The translations under genes were made by a program, and so were the position numbers. Below the pieces are notes generated by a model. The model saw only the letters and a list, made by a program, of their open reading frames with translations. It had not been told where the DNA came from and did not search any database. A stretch of 64,000 bases of DNA from Trema orientale. Its lineage: Eukaryota; Streptophyta; Magnoliopsida; Rosales; Cannabaceae. Position 1 is the first letter of the stretch, and every line of letters begins with the position of its first letter. This document shows positions 11,903 to 23,880 of this stretch, in pieces. The stretch lies in assembly GCA_002914845.1 (NCBI GenBank), contig JXTC01000088.1:400682-464681 (forward strand). The letters run 5' to 3'.

Positions 11903-12500
11903 TGTGATGTTATGTTATAGATTTAATCAAATTATGAGACTTTTATTTTATTTTATTTTTTCTTAATCAAGTCTGTCTGAGTTTGTCTTAATTTGTTTGA
12001 GATGCGGAGATACTGAGCATCATAGTTTATACGTCTCTCGACAGAGGTTGAGTGTATACATTTGTAGTGTATCTAAATTCCCTGCGGTGTGATTGGATTT
12101 GTTCCTTTGTAGGCATCAGAATATGAACCTACTTGTTGCAACTTCAAGTGAAGGGTTTCTGGCAAAATGAGAGCTGGCTTTGCTTGCTTTTTGGTGTTTT
12201 GTCTTGGTTTACTTGTATTGTTGGATATGGCAAATAATCAAAAGAACAAGTAAAATGTATATTAATCTCAACCTAGTCCCAGTTGAAAATGATGTGGGTG
12301 GACTAGATGTAAGTGATCATGATTTTCTTGGTCTTATAATTTTGCCTTATTATTATTAACTCAAGCCTAATCAAAAATCATCTGAGCGATCTTTGCTATT
12401 GGTTTTTGCTTTGGCCCAAAAATCTGTCGAATCTCCTTTTGTGGGTTATTAAAATTTAAAAATATAAGCAAGGACTCAGCTTTTTGTTATGTCAGTGTTT
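11903..12500. other. RPN3 3' region
   Basis: T-rich 3' untranslated region and spacer. No gene is seen. Confidence 0.5.
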
Positions 12501-12519
12501 AAGTCGTGAAATCCTCTTG

Positions 12520-12620
12520 GCCAATTAGGACTAGCTCAGTTGTGTGTGTCATTTTCTTTTAATTTGTAGTGAGTGGTGGACATTAGTTAAGTCTCACTTT
12601 TTAAAAAAAAAAAAAAAAAA
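12520..12620 (+). mobile_element. tRNA-derived SINE, internally shortened
   Basis: A ~100-bp insert is bracketed by a perfect 19-bp target duplication (12501-12519 and 12621-12639, beginning AAGTCGTGAAATCC). Its head carries a tRNA A-box-like TAGCTCAGTTG and its tail ends in a long A run. The body from GTGTGTGTCATTTTC onward matches the SINE-like insert at 50745-50918, which additionally has a B-box-like segment, so this copy seems to lack that part. Plus-strand orientation follows from the poly(A) end. Confidence 0.85.
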
Positions 12621-12639
12621 AAGTCGTGAAATCCTCTTG

Positions 12640-13262
12640 TTCGAGATGAATGGGATAGTTCTTTGTGCTTTTCAGAGAATGCAAAATTCTCAGGCTGATG
12701 GGTAAAGGCTGAGATTGCTTGCACTCGACGAATACTTTAGCTGCTAGTGCAATCGATGCAAACAAACATCTTAAGCCAAAGTATGTTCAAGTCTTTGAGA
12801 TACATCATTTTTGTGAGTAGAAATCGTGATTCTAAGAATAAATCTCCTTTGCAGATTCGAAATAATACACATTCTACTTCCAATTACAGCATGTGAAGGG
12901 ATTAAAAAACTATCCATAGTAACTAAAATCATTAGTGCAAAATTTTCTGGGGTAACATGTCAAACACACAAGTTATAACCGATGCACAAATCCCAATTAA
13001 TAAAGAGCAATAAGGCTATGTTAATAAACAATATACACACCCCCGAAAAGGGAAAAGAGGAGGAAGATTAGAAAATCAAACAAAGACGAACATGTCATGA
13101 AAGAATTTATAATCCTTTTTTTTTTTCTTCTCTACCCCTGTTACAATCGCTAATAGCAAACCCATCTACTACAATGTTAAGATGGAAATTGGTGTGGGAA
13201 CAAGAGGGCAACAGAGTATGAACACGGGATGCCGCTTGGATTGCATAGGAAATTCATATTTG
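12640..13262. other. Spacer between convergent RPN3 and PIS genes
   Basis: Convergent 3' flanks. The part from about 13000 is probably the 3' untranslated region of the minus-strand phosphatidylinositol synthase gene. Confidence 0.45.
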
Positions 13263-15425
13263 TTAGCGCTTCTGCTGTTTCTCAACATCATAAAGGACAC
13301 ACACATCGGCTGCAGTCTTCAACTGAATTTTATAGCAAACGGATTAAGAACAATTATTAATGTAGACTTCCTACAAAATAGATTATTCAAAGGATTCTTC
13401 AAAACTTGAGTCGATTGTAGTTAAGATATAACATTCCATCTCTGAATTTTGTTAAAATATAGGATTAATAGTTCTAATAAAGTCCACAAACTCTCAAATA
13501 TTAGTCATTGTCCTTCTATTTTTAACAAGAGTATCAGTCATTACCTGTATAACATTAACAGCTTGCTTGACTGCCCATCCAAATAAACTTAAGCCAAGTA
13601 GAATAGAAAGTAGCACATTCTGTTTTGCTGAACCTACTAAAACCTGAAGGAAGAAGATAGAAATCAAGATAATAGCAAAAATCATCTTAACACCCATGCA
13701 AAACCTTAGTCAATGATGATGTGAGCACTTACACTCGTCAAATTCTCAGTTTGGCTCTTTGCAAGGAGAAACAACAATATATAAAGAACCTGCACAGCTT
13801 AATTAGTCAGACTGAGACAATGGTTGCAGTTACAAAAAAACTGCCTTATGGATATAGACAAAGCAAAATTACCTCACATGCCACACAACAGTAAGCCATA
13901 AACATCCTATTTCCATAATATAACTTGAAAAGCCAACTAGTGCTGTCCTTTACATCTTTATGACTAACCTTGCCCGACAAGAAAGTACTGCAATTAAAAG
14001 CATCAGAGACTCAAGCGAAGAAAAAAGTATTCCCGAGGACACAATTCAACCGTCTGTTTAAAAACTAAATAATAAACAAAAGAACAAGAGAAAAATACCT
14101 GAACATCTGCAACCAGTGGCTGCTAATATCTAAGGCAAGTAATGAGAGGAAAACCAAGCCAGGCCTACATTAAACACCAAACAAAACCTTGAAAGCTTAC
14201 ATAAGTTATAGAAAAGAGCATGAAGATGTAATATTACCTGTACACTTGGGAAAGGATTACCAATAGACAAGCAGTGCTAATCCTGAAATATAAAGCATAT
14301 AAAATCAAAACTTCAAAAGAAAGAGTCCGCAACATCAATTAATCAATAAATAGTAAGAAAGTGATAAGACCACCTGTCTGTTATCATGTCCAAAACAGCT
14401 CCAAATGTAGAAACTAAAATAGGGAAGAAAACGAAGACAATTAGCTGCTACGTTCTAGACATTGTTGAAAATTAACTACTAGTTGTTACTCTATAATGTC
14501 GACAAAGATATAGATCCACAAAATTGAAAATATTACACTAGAATAGTTGGTGATAAAATACAACTTAATTAATTACCTTGATTGAATTTGCGAGCAACCC
14601 AACCATCTATGCCATCACAAACAAAGCTGAAAAAAGTACATTAAATCGTATAAAATTTCTATGCGCAGGTGCTTAAGAAAATAAAATCAAAACTAAAAAC
14701 TCCTGAAAACCATTTCTTACCTAAGGAAATAGAGAACAGAGAAAAGCTTTTTGTTGGAGAAGCATATGGCAAAGGCAAAGCAGTTCATAAGAATCCTCAT
14801 GTATCCTGCACCGGGTTATGAAGAAAATCAATCAATTAACTAAATTTATAGGATTTATGGCAAGGGGTAACTAATTTAGTGTTCTAGTGGTTCAATCAGG
14901 GGTCTTTTTTAAAAACTTCTTCCTAAAAGATCATCTCAATGTCACAGTGGTCAATATCAATTGGAATTCGGGTGCCTTTCATGGTTGTGACTTGTGATCC
15001 TAATATATATGATCATCTTAAGTAGGGTGTCTCAAAAACCTATCTTCATCGTAACTTCAAGAAAACAAGTCCTTAAGTAACTGTAATCTGAAGCTATGCA
15101 GACCCTTATATATACGATCATACTAAGTCACATTCACAAAATATTCATGAAGAGCTAAAAACAGAGTTGAGGAATGAGAACCACAACTTGTATTTTTGTC
15201 TCTACAATTTAAAGTAAATTCGCCAGAGAGCGGAATTACACAAGTTCATTTCTTTCCATAATTCCTGTTCCTAAGCAGCCAAATGGTGAATTTGATACAA
15301 GTAAATTGTAAGATATATACCACAAACACGAACAAAACAAAAACATTTCAATACCCACCAATGATATTGGGGTAATAAAGGTATACAGTTAGCATTGTTG
15401 GTTTCGGAACAGATTTTCTAGCCAT
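13263..15425 (-). CDS. PIS1: Phosphatidylinositol synthase (CDP-diacylglycerol-inositol 3-phosphatidyltransferase)
   Basis: Ten exons on the minus strand (15425-15359, 14805-14721, 14626-14577, 14413-14374, 14282-14238, 14164-14099, 13987-13873, 13789-13733, 13643-13545, 13322-13263), all GT-AG, splice to 227 residues, exactly the size of plant PIS. The enzyme joins CDP-diacylglycerol and myo-inositol to make phosphatidylinositol in the ER membrane. The CDP-alcohol phosphotransferase signature D-G-x2-A-R-x8-G-x3-D-x3-D is complete at residues 58-80 (DGWVARKF ... FGAVLDMITD), followed by several membrane helices and a short cytosolic tail ending DVEKQQKR. The ATG at 15425 gives MARKSVPKP. A CAG acceptor just upstream (about 15455) and a leader exon ending at a GT near 15924 indicate a 5' UTR intron. 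Retention of the last intron would swap the final 19 residues for an unrelated tail. Confidence 0.96.
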
Positions 15426-16020
15426 TGAAACTTCCTCCGTGGGCTCAAAACTGCATGAAACAACACATTGGATTAAGCACTCAAATTATGCTACTCCACC
15501 CACTAATCCATTCATAAATTTCCCAAAAAAAAATTCAAACAAATTAATCAGCAAAATGCTTCTCAAAAACTCATTAAAGTGTCAAACGATATGATCAAAA
15601 TGAAGAAAATGACCACAAATTATCAATAAGAACAACTTATTAATTCAATTTTAATCACAAAACAGAAAAAGGGTTCGTCGTATTGTATGCGGAATCCTGA
15701 ACTGGGGCAACGAAATCTCACTCACAACAGATGGGGAACCCTATTTGGGGACGTGACAAGATCTGAGAAGAGTCTGAGTACTGGTATGAGAGAGAAGCTA
15801 ACACACAACACGAATACGAATACAGATATATATATATATATATATGGATACAGATATGAGGACATCATCCGTGGCCCAGATATGAATTTTATATATATGT
15901 ATATATATGGATAGAGATAGATACCTTGACGCAGAGAAGGGTGTAAAGCCAGAAGGAAGGGGAGAGTTTTGGAAGCGACTTCTCGATGTTACTTCCCAAA
16001 CGTGGTTTTTCGTTTAATTC
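15426..16020 (-). promoter_or_regulatory. Leader exon, 5' UTR intron and promoter side of PIS
   Basis: A 5' UTR intron is inferred between about 15455 and 15924 from a matching donor (AAG/GTATCT on the minus strand) and acceptor. It contains AT microsatellites at 15829-15844 and 15890-15910. Inferred only from splice signals. Confidence 0.5.
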
Positions 16021-17547
16021 TTTTCTTTTCTTGAGCTCAACCTCAACTTTTACAGATTTAAAAATTCTGCACCGAATAATTTTATGTTTTTAAAATTACC
16101 ACAAAAAGAGTAAGGAATTAGGTTCCGACCTCTTTTCTTTTTCTTTTTTAATCTTTTTTTAATTATGTAGAATGGACCATTTTATCATCTCCTTAACCCT
16201 TTCCATCTTTTATTCTATGATTCTAATTAAATTTGACAAATACCAATTAAAAAGATAAATATGATCGCTCAATTTTTATCCTTTCTTTCACTTGTTTCTT
16301 CGTTTCTAAAGAAAAATTCTTTCTCACATTTTCAAAATGAGTCAAATGCCTACTACCATGAGTGATGATCATACGATCTTGTTACTTAGACTTAAAACTG
16401 AAATGAAAGTTACTGAGCATTAACCGAGGTAAATAAACTTTCAATTCAAATGGTCACTATATTAACCAAATTTTGTTCCGTCAAAAGAGAGAATTTATTT
16501 ATTTTTTTCAACCTCAATGATCAGCCACTATGGACTGTATAGTCAGCTCAACCACCTGAGACTCTATCATCATCATTTTTTCACTTCATTTAAAAATAAA
16601 TAAATAAATAAACTTCAAAAGCAGCTAAATCATGTCCTGGAAACAAAATTAAATGATAAATAAATTTTTCTAAAGTATTCCCAAAACGTGCCCGATATAG
16701 TTCACAGAGCTCTATTTCATTTAAGAAGCCCGATTTTTAGTTCACCCAAAACGTAGATTAAATTAATAAATAAATTAAAAATCATATACATTCGAAATTT
16801 GGAAGTAAATTATTGTACCCAAACCCTAGCAGCAACCGATTTGGGGACGACATCTAAGGGCGGACAATGGCAGAGGAAATCAGTGGGAAAGAAGGATTTT
16901 GTCGTCTTTCATAGTTTCAGGTTTAGAAAAATGGATAGTTGCTGATATTTTTGGTACATTGAAACTTTCATTAAAAGACCAACAGATTTCCCGATAAGCT
17001 CAAATACGAAGCTGCCTGTGAAATTCTTCAATAATTTATTTACCTTTTGACCTAAAAATTATCCTAGAATTACTTTTAGCTTATTAAAAAGCTGAATCAA
17101 ATGGCCCGTTAATGTGTGCAGCGGGGACCAAAATCAAATGATCAGATTTCACAATATCACACTAATTTTAATGAAGCTACATTTTGTAACAGGAAATTTA
17201 TTTTAGAAAATAAATAAAATTAAGAAAGCAATGGAAGACTTGATCTTGCTATGGCCGTGACATTTCCTTTATATGAAATCGGTGGGGCCTGGGATTTGAT
17301 GCTAGCGTGCCCGAAAGACGATCTCTTTGGAAACGAGGGAGAGAACCCATTGGCTGTTGGGTTATTCATAAAAGGGCAAAAGGGTCACTTTGTTTTGCAT
17401 AATAAAGGGGTATAAATTAGAGGGAATAAAACAACTGTTATGTTCAATTAAGTAGCCAAAAGTAAGTGGTACTGCCGTATCATTTCTATTTTATAGTCTT
17501 GACTTTGAGCTTGATGACTTTGTTGCTTTTCCGAGTCTGCCACTTCA
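16021..17547. other. AT-rich intergenic spacer
   Basis: No gene, RNA or bounded repeat is recognised. A short ATG-started frame at 16867 (MAEEISGKEG...) ends after 13 codons and has no detectable relatives. Confidence 0.5.
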
Positions 17548-17625
17548 GAAAATTTGGTGATTTGGATCTTTTTACCAGTGTTGCTGAGAACTTGCTAAAC
17601 ATATAGCCGAGGAGGACAACGATCA
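17548..17625 (+). pseudogene. RPN3-derived fragment with internal deletion
   Basis: After a CAG acceptor-like site, the sequence reads KFGDLDLFTSVAE, matching RPN3 exon 8 ([13 protein letters not shown], 11400-11437). It then switches to CTTGCTAAACATATAGCCGAGGAGGAC, matching the RPN3 C-terminal codons at 11859-11887 in a different frame. About 420 bp of exon 8 between these points are missing. The retained splice-acceptor context argues for a genomic rather than a processed copy. Host-gene relic, no function expected. Confidence 0.75.
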
Positions 17626-17757
17626 AGGGTGTTAAAGACTATATCTATATGGTTCTTAGCAAAATGGCCAGAGTTTTAGGCCTTTTTGAAATAGTGTCCT
17701 CTTTTGTACCACTCAGGCCATAACAGTTTGAAAGCAAACCATACTACGGTCATTACT

Positions 17758-18653
17758 TGATGTAGAACAAGAGTGAAGATTTAGAAAAGATGAGAGAAAG
17801 AAGAGAAAGAGAGGAATTTAGGAAGAATTTAGAGAAGAAGAATATTAGAGAGAGAATTTCTGAATAGTTGTATATCATTAATCTAAGTCTGAAAAATAAT
17901 AAACATAGAAGAGCTTATTTATAGAGAAGCTCTTAGACAAAACTAGGAAACTGAGTAGAAATTTTCCAACTAATAAAACCATAAGAAAAATCTTCAAGAG
18001 TAGAAATTGTTACCAAACAAGGGGTGCAAGTGCAAAAATCTTCGAATCTAGAGCAAATATGCAAGCTTCAACAAATCAGGGACCTTTAAGCAAAACTGTC
18101 AAGGCTGAAAGTGTTGGAGATGGTGTGGTGGAAGCAAGGGGGTGGAGGTGGAGAAGAGAAAGACGTTTCTNAAAAAGGACTAAACTAGGACAAGAAAAGA
18201 AAAATTTGGAGAGATTTCGGCGGAGAAAATCAATTCAGGCAAAGGAAATTGAACGAGGCTCTGATATCAATTGATGTAGAACAAGAGTGAAGATTTAGAA
18301 AAGATGAGAGAAAGAAGAGAAAGAGAGAAATTTAGGAAGAATTTAGAGAAGAAGAGGAAGAACTTTAGAGAAAGAAGAAGAATATTAGAAAGAGAATTTC
18401 TGAATAGTTGTATATCATTAATCAAGTCTGAAAAATAATGAACATAGAAGAGCTTATTTATAGAGAAGCTCTTAGACAAAACTAAGAAACTGACATATTC
18501 TAGAAACAAATATAAAAGGAAAATATTAAACTAGTTACTCAAAATTTAAATAACACCTAATAATTAAATAAAATATAATTATATAAACCTAAAATAGTCT
18601 AATTAATAATAATCATATAGATTCCTAATATAACTTATTCATATTCCTCATCA
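17758..18653 (-). mobile_element. Small non-autonomous LTR element (TRIM-like), minus-strand orientation
   Basis: An 896-bp element begins TGATGTAG and ends ...CTCATCA, flanked on both sides by the 5-bp target duplication TTACT (17753-17757 and 18654-18658). The right terminal repeat spans 18272-18653; the left matches it for about 195 bp from 17758, so the copy looks incomplete. Just inside the right repeat, on the minus strand, is an initiator-tRNA primer-binding-like site TGATATCAGAGCC two bases from the repeat end, which sets the orientation. The internal part is about 300 bp and has no coding capacity. The repeats differ by small changes, suggesting a moderately old insertion. One N base lies inside (18171). 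Confidence 0.85.
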
Positions 18654-18658
18654 TTACT

Positions 18659-19023
18659 TTAAACAAATTTGGTTGCAAGTAGCCAGATCTGTCTTCAGAT
18701 CTCAATTTATGAGGAACACGCTTGACAATCAAGTAAAGCCAAAGCTCACACATGCATCTAGGCAAGTAGGTATACAATTAAGTCTATTTATAATCGGAAA
18801 GAGGGAAAAAAATAGTTAACATTCACTATTTTTCTTCTTTTACTTTTGAAAGAAATCACCGGTTTTAACTTTGGTACAACTTGAACAAGTGATATAATCT
18901 CTATCTAATGTTCTACAAGCAGAAATTAGGTCATCCCCAGTTCCCAAATGAGACCAAATAACAAATAGTCCAACAACTTGATAAGGGAAGATTCTACAAA
19001 GCTCCATTCCACTCCAGCTCCAT
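18659..19023. other. 3' flank of TRAPPC2L
   Basis: AT-rich, probably the 3' UTR and downstream spacer of the minus-strand TRAPPC2L gene. Nothing else is seen. Confidence 0.45.
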
Positions 19024-20468
19024 TCACACAGCGGAACTCGGGCCAAATGACTTAACGATTGTACTCACCCTTTCTGCAAAAGTTTTCGAGGTTATCTTTT
19101 TGCCTGGCACATGAAATGGGTTTGAAACTGCATCTACATAAGCAGCATGGAATCTCCTGAAAAACTATTTGAATAAAAAAAAAAAGGCCTAGAACAAGTC
19201 AGAGATCATATTCCAGAGTTTTCAATAAATTCTTGCATATACTGTGATAAAAGACAGCAGCAGAAGCAAAACTGATTGATATTAAAATAGCATGAATCAA
19301 TTAAGAGAAGCTACTATTCAGTTTAAAATAAAATATAGAAAAATGACTTCAGACTTTGAAGCTTTTTATATCTGAATGTAATCAATTTTGCAAGGCCCAA
19401 GCTTCAGTCAAGTACTTGTCTAAGGATTTAGCCACCATCAGCAGAACAACAAGGGACAAGGGGAAGAAACTAATATTGATGGTGGAAGCTGAAAATTTTA
19501 ATCTAGCTAAATGTTAATGGCAGAGAAGCTAACAAGTATCACATTCATATGAATGGCCTCAAGTTACTAATATTATTTAAGATCACATTATTTGGTCAAA
19601 GATATGTACTGCCATGGAAATGAATTTGATGACTGATTGTAAACTTAATACTACCAACAGTTGCTGTCAAGACCATTTTGATTTTGAAGTAATTATATAT
19701 GCAAATAAAACTAGCCGTGACTCATGATTTGATAGGCATTTTTCTCTCTAAGGTAGCAGAGCTTAAAAGTCACTGTGCCTTGCACTGTGTATGCAATCAA
19801 ACTGAGAGTACGATCTTTGGAATGATGCAAATACAATCCAAAGTGGAACTCACATTTCTAACATCTGCGTCTCTGACATCTAAATCGGTTGTCACCAAGA
19901 TGAACTTGACCTTTGTATTGGTTAAGTAGCCATACCTGGAAATGGAATTGCATAAGAGTTAAGACGGCCATAAAATAGTAGCAACAAACAGGTTTCAATT
20001 CACATAATTAAAGAACAAAAATAGTACTCACACTTTGTAATTTTCAGTTGGATAAAGCAGACCCAAAAATGTCTCGTTCAATGTTGGTCCAGATTTTTTG
20101 GGATTGTTCACTACACCCAGATATAACCATACATCAAACCAAGAAAATATAAGTTCCACCAACAAAAATTCCACCTCTCCACTCCTAAACTACATATGCT
20201 ACAAAAATTCATGGAATTCAAATAACGGGGTGCCTATGAATATGATCAAAATAATGTGAGCATTTCCAACCTAACAAAATCTCAATTAAAAAAAAAAAAA
20301 CCCAGAACAAGAATTCAGATTCCAATTACTTAATTACTTTTAATTCCCATTAACCTGATTCAATCATCCAATTAAGAAGTAAAACCTTTCCATCTCAAAA
20401 CCCATTTCAAATATAAACCAGTAATCATAACCCAGATCCCAGAAACGTACATTAACATCATTTATCCA

Positions 20469-20502
<34 letters not shown>

Positions 20503-20775
20503 AGAGGGAGTACCTCGCTCATCAACAACGTCAAGGGAACAATGGACGATATGATGAAGCTTCAGGGCGTCATCGGCGTCGGTGAAGCTCTGTATGTAGA
20601 GTGGATTATTCTGCTCCAATCCAATTTTTCAATTTAATTTGTTAAAATTGTTATTTAGGCGGATAGAAATCATTAAAAGAGATTGAAATGTTAAATTTCT
20701 GATAACTATTTGCAGAAAAGACCATTAGGGAAGAGAAAGCACCTGGTGCCCAACGACAGCGACGCAGACGATCAT
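19024..20775 (-). CDS. TRAPPC2L: TRAPP complex subunit 2-like protein (TRAPPC2L)
   Basis: Five minus-strand exons (20775-20743, 20610-20514, 20110-20032, 19935-19854, 19164-19024) join in frame to 143 residues, the length of plant trafficking protein particle complex subunit 2-like proteins. The product is a small longin/SNARE-like-fold subunit of the TRAPP tethering complex, acting in ER-Golgi and Golgi membrane traffic. Diagnostic segments are MIVCVAVVGHQ (exon 1), NNPLYIQSFTD and KLHHIVHCSLDV (exon 2), NNPKKSGPTLNETFLGLLYP (exon 3), KVKFILVTTDLDVRDADVR (exon 4) and FFRRFHAAYVDAVSNPF (exon 5). All introns are GT-AG. The last residues (KSFGPSSAV) differ from the usual tail but are short. A long AT microsatellite lies in intron 2 at about 20470-20500. 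Confidence 0.96.
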
Positions 20776-21054
20776 CTTCTCCTGCTTCTTCTTCTTCTTC
20801 TTCTTCTTTGTTTGCTCCACTACTGAGCGCGATTTGATTCAGGGAGATCCTCGGTGGAGTGAAGGAAGAAAAAAAGGCAAAATTACATTTTAACGCCCCT
20901 TATTTATGTCAAATTACAGCGACGCATCTGAACTGAAAATATTTATGCTAACTCCTTTTAATATTCAAAAACCTTACACAAGTACCCTATACACTAACCA
21001 AATTTGACCGAAGTTTCACATTTTGGATTTTTATCCAGGGATAATTAAAACTTT
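20776..21054. other. TRAPPC2L leader and upstream spacer
   Basis: Includes a CTT-repeat leader at about 20783-20805. No other feature. Confidence 0.4.
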
Positions 21055-21670
21055 TAGGCCATATTTGGAATGCAGGACAAGAATAAGATTAGATTGAATT
21101 AAATTAATCTTATATTTGGTGCATGTATATGAGAAAGATTTGATTAGATTAAAATAATTCAATCTAAAAATAATATCTTTAGAAGTGGATAATCTTATTT
21201 TTTGAGAATTTGGGATTAGGAGGGATTAAGAATTTGATTAAAAATAACATAATATTTTTGAAGTAGTAAAAAATGGTACTTTTTGAAATTAAAATTTTAA
21301 AGTGGTATATTCAAAATTAACTTTTAAAAAAGTGGTAAAATTAGAAATAGTATTTTTTGAAATATTGTTTTAGAAGTGGTATTTTTGAAAATATTTCTTT
21401 AAAAGTGATATTCTTGTAAATAAGTTTATAAAAATGATATTTTTCTAAATTAATTTTTAAAAGTAGTATTTTTCTAATTAATCAAACCTCGAAATTGTTG
21501 TTTATTTAAAACTATAAAACAAACATGTTAATCCTATCCTAACAAAAAGTAGCATACCAAACATAGGATATGATTGGACTATAATCATATCTTATGCTAC
21601 TCAATCCAATGCAATCCTTTACAATAGTTCAATCATATCATATCTTATCATGCGTACCAAACGAAGCCTA
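21055..21670. mobile_element. MITE-like element with GTTTGG-type terminal inverted repeats
   Basis: About 616 bp bounded by imperfect inverted ends: TAGGCCATATTTGGAATGCA at the left, and the reverse complement of the right end TAGGCTTCGTTTGGTACGCA. The interior is AT-rich and non-coding. A TA may be the target duplication, but this is too short to prove a superfamily. Confidence 0.65.
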
Positions 21671-22105
21671 ATCAAAGTATTTATATTTAAAACTAAATAA
21701 AATTAATAACTAAATAATAAAATTTAAATGAAAAAAAAGAAGCAAAATCCTATTTTTTAAATATCATTAATCTAGTTATTAATTTTAAGTAAGCTTTGAA
21801 TTTGAAGTATATTTTAAATATATATTTTAAAAATTATAAAGAACATTTTGATAAACTCAATTATTAAAATATGTGCTTGACCCAGAAAATTTATAAATAT
21901 ATTACAAGGGACAATGTCGATATTTGATAACAAAAACAGAAAATATAAACTAAGCAAATAGTCAAAATGTAATGGTATAAAATGTTATTATCTTATTTTA
22001 TCAATTATGATTTGTCTTTATTAGAAGAAATAAATAAATATTTAAATAAAAAATAACATAATTAAATGGAGAATATTTCATTGATATTTATATTATTGAC
22101 TAGAG

Positions 22106-22392
22106 ATGTCAATTTGCTCGGACAGGATGGGTTTAGGGTAAGGATTTAAACTTATATCCAATTGGGGCGGGATGGAGGTAGGGAAAACCTACATTCTTAT
22201 ACTTATTTTAATAAACGAATTACACGTATAAAATATAAACAACACAATAAAAAAAATTGAATTTAGAGTAATTTGTATTATTATAGTTAATTAATTTAAT
22301 TTTTGGATTTTTTTATAATATAAACATGGACTAGATAGTGAACCTGACCCAATGGGGATTCCCCACCTCGACCCATTTTTACACCCCATTTC
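22106..22392. mobile_element. Possible hAT-like non-autonomous element
   Basis: The 8-bp word GACTAGAG occurs at 22098-22105 and 22393-22400, flanking ~287 bp whose ends carry GGGATGG- and CCCCACC-rich subterminal segments as in plant hAT MITEs. The terminal inverted repeats are poorly preserved, so the call is tentative. Confidence 0.45.
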
Positions 22393-22699
22393 GACTAGAG
22401 TTGTTAGTACAATTATTTTCCGACTAAAGTGTATTATTTTAATTTTGAGATAAAATATAATGAGTGTAATATTCTCCAAAAAGAAAAAAAAAAAATCTTG
22501 CGTTGCAAACACTGGTACCATATGACAGTAGTTAGTCAGTGTAATTGTAACACTAGTATACGAGTAGTTAGTCAGCGGGTTAGGAATCAAGTTACCCCTC
22601 TGGTTCTTCTCCAAATCTTAATCATGGTTTGGAATTGGAGAACGCCAAAACCACGTATATCTCCCTGAAGTTTTTGTAGTTCCCTATCTTCTCATTAGT

Positions 22700-23880
22700 T
22701 TTTCCTAAATTCCCTTTTGGTTTTAAGCTATAAAACTAAAAATACAACTACCTGGAATTTTCCCAGGCTGAAAAAAGAAATTAACTAAAACTACATTTGT
22801 TTTTCTTCTAAATCTAATCGAGTTTGTTAATGAAAAATTCAATTTCAAGTTCCTTTAGCGACGTCGCTATTATTTTCTTTTTCACTTCACTATACTACCC
22901 CTTAAAAAGAATTCATCAAATTGGTACAAATACACATCAAATGTAGAGCATGAATTAGTTCAAACTATTATATATATTAGTATTATTCTACTTCTATAAA
23001 AGGTTTGTTGACCCATTGCTATCTTTCAAAAAGAATGAAAGATGAACAAGTAATGAAGATATTAATTATGTTAAAGCAATTCAAATTCCTATCATCAACT
23101 GTTCAGTTCTTCAATATTTATTGAGTAATTTCATTAAAAAAAAAAAAAAACTTACTGAGTAAATTTTTTGTCATTTTAGAAGATAATGTTCAAACTCAAA
23201 TATTTTTCTTATCAAATTGTAAAACTAAACTTTCTTCGGTGTTGTGTTATTAATCTCTAAATTCGAGTTTTATACAACGAAAACTGTATTTTTTTACTTT
23301 ACTTTTTTTAACTAGTGATTTTTATTGGTTTTCCACCCAAACACTGCCCACTTAAATATAAAAATAATTGCTTTATAAAAAAGGCTACCTTGTCCCTAAG
23401 TACACTATCCCATGACTCAAGAAAGCACAACCTATTTCTTTGCTTCAAATCTTTATTACATAGAGAAGATTAAGAAATATTAAAAAAGGAAAAAAAAATA
23501 TATAATTTTTTTTTTAAAAAAAAAAAACAATTTTAGCTATGAAAGAAACGAATAATTATACGGTTGAAGACTAAAATGGAAAGACCCATAAGTGCAAATG
23601 CAACCCGGTAAACCAAATTGTTAAGTTTTGACTCTTGGTCCGGTCCAAACATCCGACGGTCCCTAATGCACCATCAATCGCCACCACATGTCAAATTGGA
23701 GAGACTAGTTCAAGTCGTTTTAACCCGCGGGGCCCAAAACCTTACATAAGCTCCAGTTCTGTGTTTTTTTTTTAAAAAAAAAAAACAAAATAAATTAACT
23801 GAAATTACGAATCTACCCCAACACCACCTCCTCCTTCCAGTTCCGTCCCTCCGTTTCATTATATTCTCCATGAGCTGAAA
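22700..23880. other. AT-rich spacer upstream of the E2 gene
   Basis: Homopolymer-rich sequence with no coding or repeat signal that I can support. Confidence 0.45.

Noticed and set aside
12525-12560. tRNA-like A-box as a possible tRNA gene
   Set aside because: No cloverleaf or B-box follows; the poly(A) and 19-bp duplication show a SINE.
13494-13697. Minus-strand 67-codon frame as a separate gene
   Set aside because: It is exon 9 of phosphatidylinositol synthase read through into both flanking introns.
16867-16908. Short ATG frame MAEEISGKEG
   Set aside because: Stops after 13 codons and no continuation exon was found.
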